DNA from: Adiantum capillus-veneris
Lineage: Eukaryota > Streptophyta > Polypodiopsida > Polypodiales > Pteridaceae
Length of the DNA stretch: 64,000 nucleotides
NCBI GenBank assembly: GCA_014529385.2
Contig: CM043969.1
Coordinates: 36,947,922 to 37,011,921 of the forward strand
Direction: 5' to 3'
Position numbers and translations under genes: made by a program
Notes under the pieces: generated by a model
The model's database searches: none
What the model saw: only the letters and a program-made list of their open reading frames with translations
What the model was told of the DNA's origin: nothing
Shown: positions 57,741 to 64,000 of the stretch, piece after piece
Layout of the letters: the number at the start of each line of letters is the position of its first letter
Numbering within the stretch: position 1 is the stretch's first letter

Positions 57741-58848
57741 GAAGGGGAGTTTCAAACCTCTATTGCAAGAGGTATTTGGAGGGAAAAGTGGGCTTGAAGA
57801 AGGAGATGAAGGTTTCACATGTGGAGGGGAAAGAGGATAGATGTAGTAGCCTTGAGGTAGCCTTGGAGAGAGTAAAGAAGAGAGAGAAAATGTCAACACG
57901 TTTTTTGAATTACCCCCTTTTAGGGGGGAGGGGGGGAGCTAGTAGCCTCTAGAGAGGGAAAGAGTGGGTTTTACCCCAATTTTATGAAAATTCAATTTTT
58001 TCCCCTCATTTTATTAATAAAGAAAAGACTCTCCACCTCTAGGCCTATAAATTTGACCACTCACTTTAAGGACTTTCCACACCCACAATTTTAGTCCACA
58101 TGGCAGTCCCCTATTGGCTCATTCCTTAATTTAATTTTTAATCCCATGGCATAAAGATTCCCTTCTACACCCCATTCTCTTCCTAATGTGGAATTATCCT
58201 CGGCTAGTCAACTCGTGCATCATAGTCCTGAAGGTAAATGGGCAAAAATGTTGTAACAAAGCTAGTTTCTAATCCCCCTATACTCATGTGATATTTATTC
58301 ATAAGAGACGTCTCTATACACTTGATCCTTCATAGGCAGATAGCTATCAAAGTGGCTTGGAGGTGGACCATTTCATACTATGTATACTTAAAAGTGGGCT
58401 TGGGAGAAATATGAGGGTTCATGCTTCATACATTACACCATGGATGTTGCCCTCGACTACAAAACCATCTTCTTCTCTAACAAGGGAAATGCACCCACCC
58501 TTACATGCTTGAGCCTATCCCCATGAGTACAATCCGCACTATTGCCTCCATCCGGCTCGGTTCTTATTCTTTAGGATGCAAGAAGGGTCATTGGGGCAAC
58601 TATGAGGAGTCTCATCGATGATGCACTTTATGCCCCCATAAAAGTGTGTGAATCTGAGCATCACATCCACTTGGGTGCTCAACTTTTGATCATATTAGAC
58701 CTTGCATCCCTCATATTTTTAGCCATGAGCTCTCCCAACACACACTCCTCTCGCAAACTATGTGTACTCTCTATTCTGACGTTCAGTTCCACAACTATTT
58801 GGTCCCATATATCATATTTGACCTTCAATGACGATAATAAAATCTTGA
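57741..58848. other. unassigned stretch
   Basis: No gene, repeat or regulatory site I can support. Confidence 0.4.
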
Positions 58849-59280
58849 GAAATTACCAAAATAGCCTTGGAATTTGTGGAAATTCCCAAAATATCCCTCA
58901 TATTTTGCCAAAAATTCCCAAAAAACCTTAGTATGTTGCAAAATTCCCAAAATACCCCTTGTTCGTTTTAGAAAAATATAAGATTATTTTTTTATTAATT
59001 GTTCCATAGGAAGATTGGTTGTCCATCAATATAAGATGTAAGAATGAGGAGTTTAGACGATATTGTTGGATCTCAAGATGAAATAGTTCATCATCTACAG
59101 ATAAACATCCCTCTCTTTGAGCGGTTTGGGACGATTGAAAATAGATCTCTATTGTCAAACAAAATAAAGTATGCCAAAAAACTGGGAGCAATCCATCCAA
59201 GACTACTATAAAGTTATTTTGGGAATTTTTGAAATCTGAGGGGGTATTTCCACAAATTTTTGGGGTATTTTGGTAATTTT
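58849..59280. mobile_element. foldback or MITE-like element
   Basis: Left end GAAATTACCAAAATAGCC and right end (reverse complement) AAAATTACCAAAATACCCC form imperfect terminal inverted repeats, both continuing into AATTTGTGGAAAT and then AATTCCCAAAAT words. About 430 bases, no coding. No target-site duplication was identified. Confidence 0.6.
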
Positions 59281-59284
59281 TCGT

Positions 59285-59286
<2 letters not shown>

Positions 59287-59330
<44 letters not shown>
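59287..59330. repeat. (CT)n microsatellite
   Basis: About 21 CT units. Confidence 0.95.
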
Positions 59331-59332
<2 letters not shown>

Positions 59333-59492
59333 CCCAATCAATAAAAGATTTCCTCCCCCCCCCCTTGCCTGGCACCAGTTCATGATAAGTGTGAAGGTGT
59401 CACCTATTTGTGTGCATGGTGGACCTATCTCTGTAACAAACTTGGATAAACCTTCTAGCTTTGAGTGCATATATTTACTATAGATGTCGCAA

Positions 59493-59551
<59 letters not shown>
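59493..59551. repeat. (CT)n microsatellite
   Basis: About 29 CT units, 160 bases from the previous one. Confidence 0.95.
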
Positions 59552-59556
<5 letters not shown>

Positions 59557-59949
59557 TCGACCTTTCTAACTCTAAAGGGGATGACACTATATCACTTCTA
59601 ACAGGTGTCCTCTTGTCCATCAGGGCACTCTATTGCTGCGTGCAACTAACTCTCCACCTTTACAAAGAATGTGGAAAGGGTTGTTGTTTTCTTACATTGT
59701 AGAGCCCATGTCGAGTTGCTCATCGATGTCCAACCTTTTCAGGTCCTTGATGGGTCATCGGAGGAGCAAAGAGCAACAAACGTGTTTGACTTGTCAAATT
59801 GAAAAACGCAAATGGGAGGTTGAGGCGGCAAGAAGAAAGGTGTTCACGGAAGAGAGAAGGGTCAATGAATGTGGGAAGGTGAAGAACCCTCAACCCAATG
59901 CTCTCTAGGTGGGCCTCCACACTATCTCACACGTGTGCGTCGAGATGGG

Positions 59950-60102
59950 ATCGAGTGATTCAGGCCATCCGGTGTGGGTTTGAAAATTCGGGGAGAAAAG
60001 TAAATTCGCGTAGGCATGAAAGTTTAGGGCAGGCCGCGCCCCATGTCTTGAACCTACATGACCTCCCAACTGCAAGCCATGTGCACTAACCACTACGCCT
60101 GC
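59950..60102 (-). mobile_element. tRNA-derived SINE candidate
   Basis: The minus strand starts GCAGGCGTAGTGGTTAGTG. An A-box-like TAGTGGTTAGTG (60084-60095) and a B-box-like GGTTCAAGACA (60044-60054) are about 30 bases apart, the spacing of a tRNA-type RNA polymerase III promoter. The body does not fold as an intact tRNA by eye. The 3' end and target-site duplication are not defined, so 59950 is nominal. Confidence 0.5.
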
Positions 60103-60109
60103 TTACGTT

Positions 60110-61174
60110 CATTGAAATAAAGGGGATTTGAGTATGTCATACAGTAAATGCGGGGGGATTTGTAAATTCGGGGCAAAATTGTGAATCGGGATGCCCTTGC
60201 GCTGTCAAAATCGACGGTCCACGATTGACTCACCCCCATGTTTATCGTCCACCATCGATCCCATCCTGCCGATTCCCGTATGAGATAGTGACGAGGGTGG
60301 GTGGAGGCGGAGTGAATTAGGTATAAAGTCGTGAAAGAATCTTTCCGAGAAGGAGTTGGCATATGTTACCATGTGGCACATAGCACTCGTGCCATACTAT
60401 AGGTATCTAGGTAGATAGTGAAAATTTTGAATTTTCACCTTGGGAGGGAAAGGTAGACCGTAGATGTGTAGAGAAAAATGATTTCCCTGAACAACGCCGA
60501 GCATTGATAGGGAATGTGGCATGACGTGGCTGACTTCAGTTCATGGGAAATCGAGCAATCTGTTTACGAATTACGAAGGGTTGAAAAATGAGGGTCACAA
60601 GGGCTGCGTGGCTTACATGTTTAAATATGCAAAAGATACGTAGGTAGGTAGTAAAGCACAGAAACGCGAGCAGAGCCGACAGCTATCTCTCTCTGTCGTC
60701 CAAAGTTGAAAGGAGAGGCCAAACGTCTCATTTACTTCGCATCACTTTCAGTTTTTAAAATCGAATCCCCATTCTTTGCTAGTAAGTACACTAGATAGAT
60801 GCCTCTCACTCTCTCTCACCACTCGTGTGGTAGATTGGTTACCTCAATTCTATCTTCACATGTCTTACGTTCATGGATAGATCTATGAGGCTTCTTAGGA
60901 ATAGTTCCCGTAAAACTAGGCGAAGCGAAGCTTCGAAAGGCCAAAAAAAAAAGGGAATAGTTCTCACGAAGTTGGCCTCGTGATAAAAGCACGTGCTTGC
61001 TATAGTTCAACCACAAGCGATATGTGGTTTTGTAGTAGCTTCTTATCCAACTTCCCTCTTGAATAGCAAGCATTGAGTTCAAGACTCATCAAGTCATCAC
61101 ATAGATCTTTGAGTTCTCTTGCGAGTGTTCCTACTATGTTAAACCTTCTCTTTTTCTCTTCCTCTCTCGTTTCT
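60110..61174. other. unassigned stretch
   Basis: No gene, LTR or tandem repeat I can support. Confidence 0.4.
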
Positions 61175-61192
61175 TATTCTTCTTCTTCTTCT

Positions 61193-61256
<64 letters not shown>
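61175..61256. repeat. (TTC)n(CT)n microsatellite
   Basis: Several TTC units followed by about 30 CT units. Confidence 0.95.
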
Positions 61257-61258
<2 letters not shown>

Positions 61259-61499
61259 GAAGAGAGACAGAGAGAGAGTCAAAAACTCAATGTGCTATAT
61301 GCTTCCCCCTAGTCACATACATATGTGCTAGGGGGTAGGGCAAATCGCCCAACAAAATAATAACAATTGGGATGAACCCTAAAAACCCATAATAATGAGG
61401 AAAATTGGAAAATCACCATTTGTTCCAAACATGACTGAAGTGACCAAAGTGAAAGTGTTTGGTCATGCATCCTACATGCAATGCAGTGGGCCAACTTCG

Positions 61500-63460
61500 A
61501 TAACTACTAGCCCTACGAAAGTGCCAAAATTTGTAAAGCATTAGGAGGTGAAACTCTAAGACCTGCTCTCAGCACCCGATGTTGAGACCACACATGAGAG
61601 ACAAAGGTGTGACTAAGAACCAACCATCTTGAAGATATCTACTGCACTGTACACTATAGGGTAATACTTCAATGATTGACGTCTTGCCAAAACTTGCTCA
61701 CAAACATTGTGCATTGAACCTTAATATGTTTTGACTAAGAACGAAACTTTTGGGTTCTTCATGATGGCAACGCAACTTTGATTGTCACACGACAAGAGTG
61801 TAGCAACAATTTGATGAAGTCCCAAATTTCCAAGTAATCTTCGAAGCTACATGCCTTCACAAGGAGCATGACAAGGTGTTGTGTGCTTCAACTCTATTGA
61901 CAAAAGCACAATTATACACTGTCACTTGTTGACTCCTAAAATAGAGCATTGTCTATCTAGGTTACCATCGTAAGTCATATCAACCTCCCAATGTGCAACA
62001 TTTGGAGCAACCATAGAATAAGCCATACTTCAAGGTGGTAGAGATGTATCATGTACCACAAATTAAGAAGAGAACAGGTCGATGTGCTACCAAGACTTGG
62101 TCAAAAAAGATCTCAACACTAAAATTGTGAAGGGAATGTCTAGGCGAGAGTGTGCCAATGGTGTAAGGCAGCCCACAATATTCCAATATAGTGACTGATC
62201 ATATAAGGCAGCCCACAATATTCCAATATAGTGACTGATCAACCACGAGTGAGGATCACATAAAGATGGATTCTCCACGAGCTTGAGAGGAGTCCTCATA
62301 TATTTGAAAGTCTTCATTCCAAATCTTTAAGTATGTCTCAAGAATATTCATTGATAGAAGATAAATCTCAAAACCAAGGAAGAAGTGTAGGAGCCCAAAT
62401 TCTATCATCTCAAAAGTTTCTCGAGTGACAACATGATACTCCAAACCTTGTTTGATCGTGAGCTTGTGAAGACTAGATCATCAACATATATGACAATCAT
62501 GGTAACTTGAGTACTATGGGAAGTAACATAGCACTTTGAATCCCCAAGAGTATGCCATAGCCTGATACATGTGAAGCAATCGGCAATCCTATAGTATCAA
62601 GCACTAGGGGAATGCTTCAGTCCATACAATACCTTGTGAAATCGACACAATTGATCCTTTATTCTTACAACTTTGAAGCCAAGCAGTTGCATCACAAGGA
62701 ACTCGTGTGAGAGAGTGACATTGATAAAACACACTCTTCACATCCATTTAAAAAATGGGCCAATGGCAATGAGTTGCTGATAAGATCAGTTTCTGGATAG
62801 TATTCATTTGAGCACGGGAGCAAAAGTCGTGATGAAGTTCACAGAGGGTGTTTTGCACATCTCTTGGCCACAAGTCTCACCTTGTTCTTCTCAATGGAAC
62901 TTGGCATTGTACTTCGTCCCGAAGATCCATCTAGTCCCGCGACGACTTTCCACTTTGTAGGCCTAGGAACCAACATCCAATTTCCATTTTGTTTTATCAC
63001 ATCCAACTCCAAATGGATGGCATGCATCCAAGAGTCATTCTCAAGGGCTTCTTCCATCGAAGAATGTTGAACATGTAGATATTGAATCTATGACATGAGG
63101 ATGAGTTTCACACGATGATTCCCCTCAAAAATAGGCCTCTTGCATCCAAGGCATTTTGAACTTCAATGTTTCCCACCATGCCCAAGTAGCAATGGTAACT
63201 CTATCACTCTTGACAAGGATACCATCTAAGATATCCAACCAGGTATGTGCTTCTCTTGATGGGTGCCAAAAAAGTACCCTCACAAGAATCATCAACATCA
63301 TAAAAAGCATCATCTAAACTTGCATAATCTAGGGAGGGATTGTACATGGTGTTGTATAGGTGAATGCAGCATAGGAATAGCTACTCTATGGGTAACTATA
63401 TCATGTGGAGACACTGGAGGAGGTAAAATAAGATCACATGGGAATGGTCCCTAGAGGTGG
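61500..63460 (-). pseudogene. decayed Ty1/copia reverse transcriptase and RNase H
   Basis: Read right to left on the minus strand: ENDSWMHAIHLELDVI and KVRLVAKR (63057-62839) are the RT start; IYVDDLVFTSS near 62490-62460 is the active site; FGLLHFFLGFEI (62444-62256) follows; near 62200 is DIPFTI, after a damaged IVGCL block; and near 61770 is CDNQS of RNase H. Frames change often. A 40-bp tandem duplication (62165-62244) adds another shift. No LTR was recognised. Confidence 0.85.
62165..62244. repeat. 40-bp tandem duplication in the copia RT remnant
   Basis: AAGGCAGCCCACAATATTCC begins each of two adjacent 40-base units, which are identical over the first 36 bases. It shifts the RT frame. 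Confidence 0.92.
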
Positions 63461-64000
63461 CCTCTCTAAAGTAGAAATGAAGTCTCACCGTACATTACCT
63501 TAACAGTGATTGTAGTGGTCTTGGTGTATGGTTCATGATCCATTTAATTGTGAACCACTATATTTAACAATTGCTATCAAATCTATAAGATGATTAGCAC
63601 TTCTTAATCTTAATAAGCCTATCAATTAGTTGTAGCCTTAGTATAAGTTTCTCCTGAGCCTTGCTTGATCAATGAAGTGTGGGCATGTTCTTGTGCATCC
63701 AATGAGTCAATACCCTCCTTACTTAATCAATCCCTGAATAGAGAAGAGAAGATATGTGCATTAGAATTTAGTGAGGCCCTTCATCGTCATCAGTAAGACC
63801 TTTCCAAAAAACCCTTAGTTAATATCACTCTCCACACTCCTTTTTTAGATCACTCTTGGGTCACACTTGGTCTAGATGCACAATCAAGGGAATTGATTCT
63901 CTATTTTGGCATGGGAAGAGGCGATTTAATCACCTAAACTTGATATTATGTGAATTTTCTTGCTTTTTTTCATTATTCCAATCCATGCCTAGTGCTCGCC
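63461..64000. other. unassigned stretch at the window end
   Basis: No gene or repeat I can support. It may be further decayed copia sequence. Confidence 0.35.

Overview
This window is nuclear DNA of a land plant. The evidence is the mix of plant LTR-retrotransposon lineages (Ty1/copia, a Ty3/gypsy chromovirus with a chromodomain, a Ty3/gypsy Tat element with a second RNase H), a pentatricopeptide-repeat (PPR) fragment, GT-AG introns, long GA/CT, GT and TA microsatellites, and a MULE-type transposase of a plant protein family. I see no prokaryotic or organellar gene, operon or CRISPR array. I cannot name the species.

Layout. 1-4.1 kb: 3' part of a chromovirus, duplicated around an inverted reverse-transcriptase fragment, then an LTR with TATA box, a 65-75 bp tandem repeat and a possible gag start. 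4.8-20.5 kb: a decayed Ty1/copia element on the minus strand, split inside its protease by a 13.6 kb Tat element (5840-19426, minus strand, CTAT on both sides). The Tat element carries two tandem gag-pol copies between one pair of LTRs. Copy A (left) is a single reading frame broken by three C-to-T stop codons; copy B (right) keeps sense codons at those sites but has its own lesions. 20.5-25.0 kb: a 13-exon minus-strand gene with a DGNHR motif resembling ParB/sulfiredoxin-type proteins and a possible methyltransferase-like C-terminus; it has one in-frame TGA. 25.0-27.2 kb: five long hairpins of one family, a GT/GA microsatellite, an 0.8 kb ACTGG-type minisatellite and an AT-rich tract. 27.6-31.1 kb: a divergent plus-strand MULE/SWIM transposase-like gene with two in-frame stops.

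31.1-36.4 kb: palindromes, LTR-element leader DNA, degenerate palindromic repeats and an Athila/Tat-type primer-binding site with its LTR. 36.4-41.8 kb: a nearly full-length plus-strand Ty1/copia element with 124-bp matching LTR segments, several stops and frameshifts, and a Glu-to-Lys change at the integrase catalytic Glu. 41.8-48.6 kb: a short LTR-bounded copia derivative that contains a PPR fragment, and the 3' end of another copia. 51.8-52.5 kb: a solo LTR of that second copia family with a perfect GTACC duplication. 48.7-64 kb otherwise: degenerate coding remnants, tandem duplications, a foldback element, a SINE candidate and a decayed copia polymerase gene on the minus strand.

No gene here looks cleanly functional. 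The two cellular or domesticated-looking genes (DGNHR gene and MULE-like gene) are the best preserved non-LTR genes, and they stand head to head around the hairpin cluster. All statements come from reading the sequence; no database search was run.
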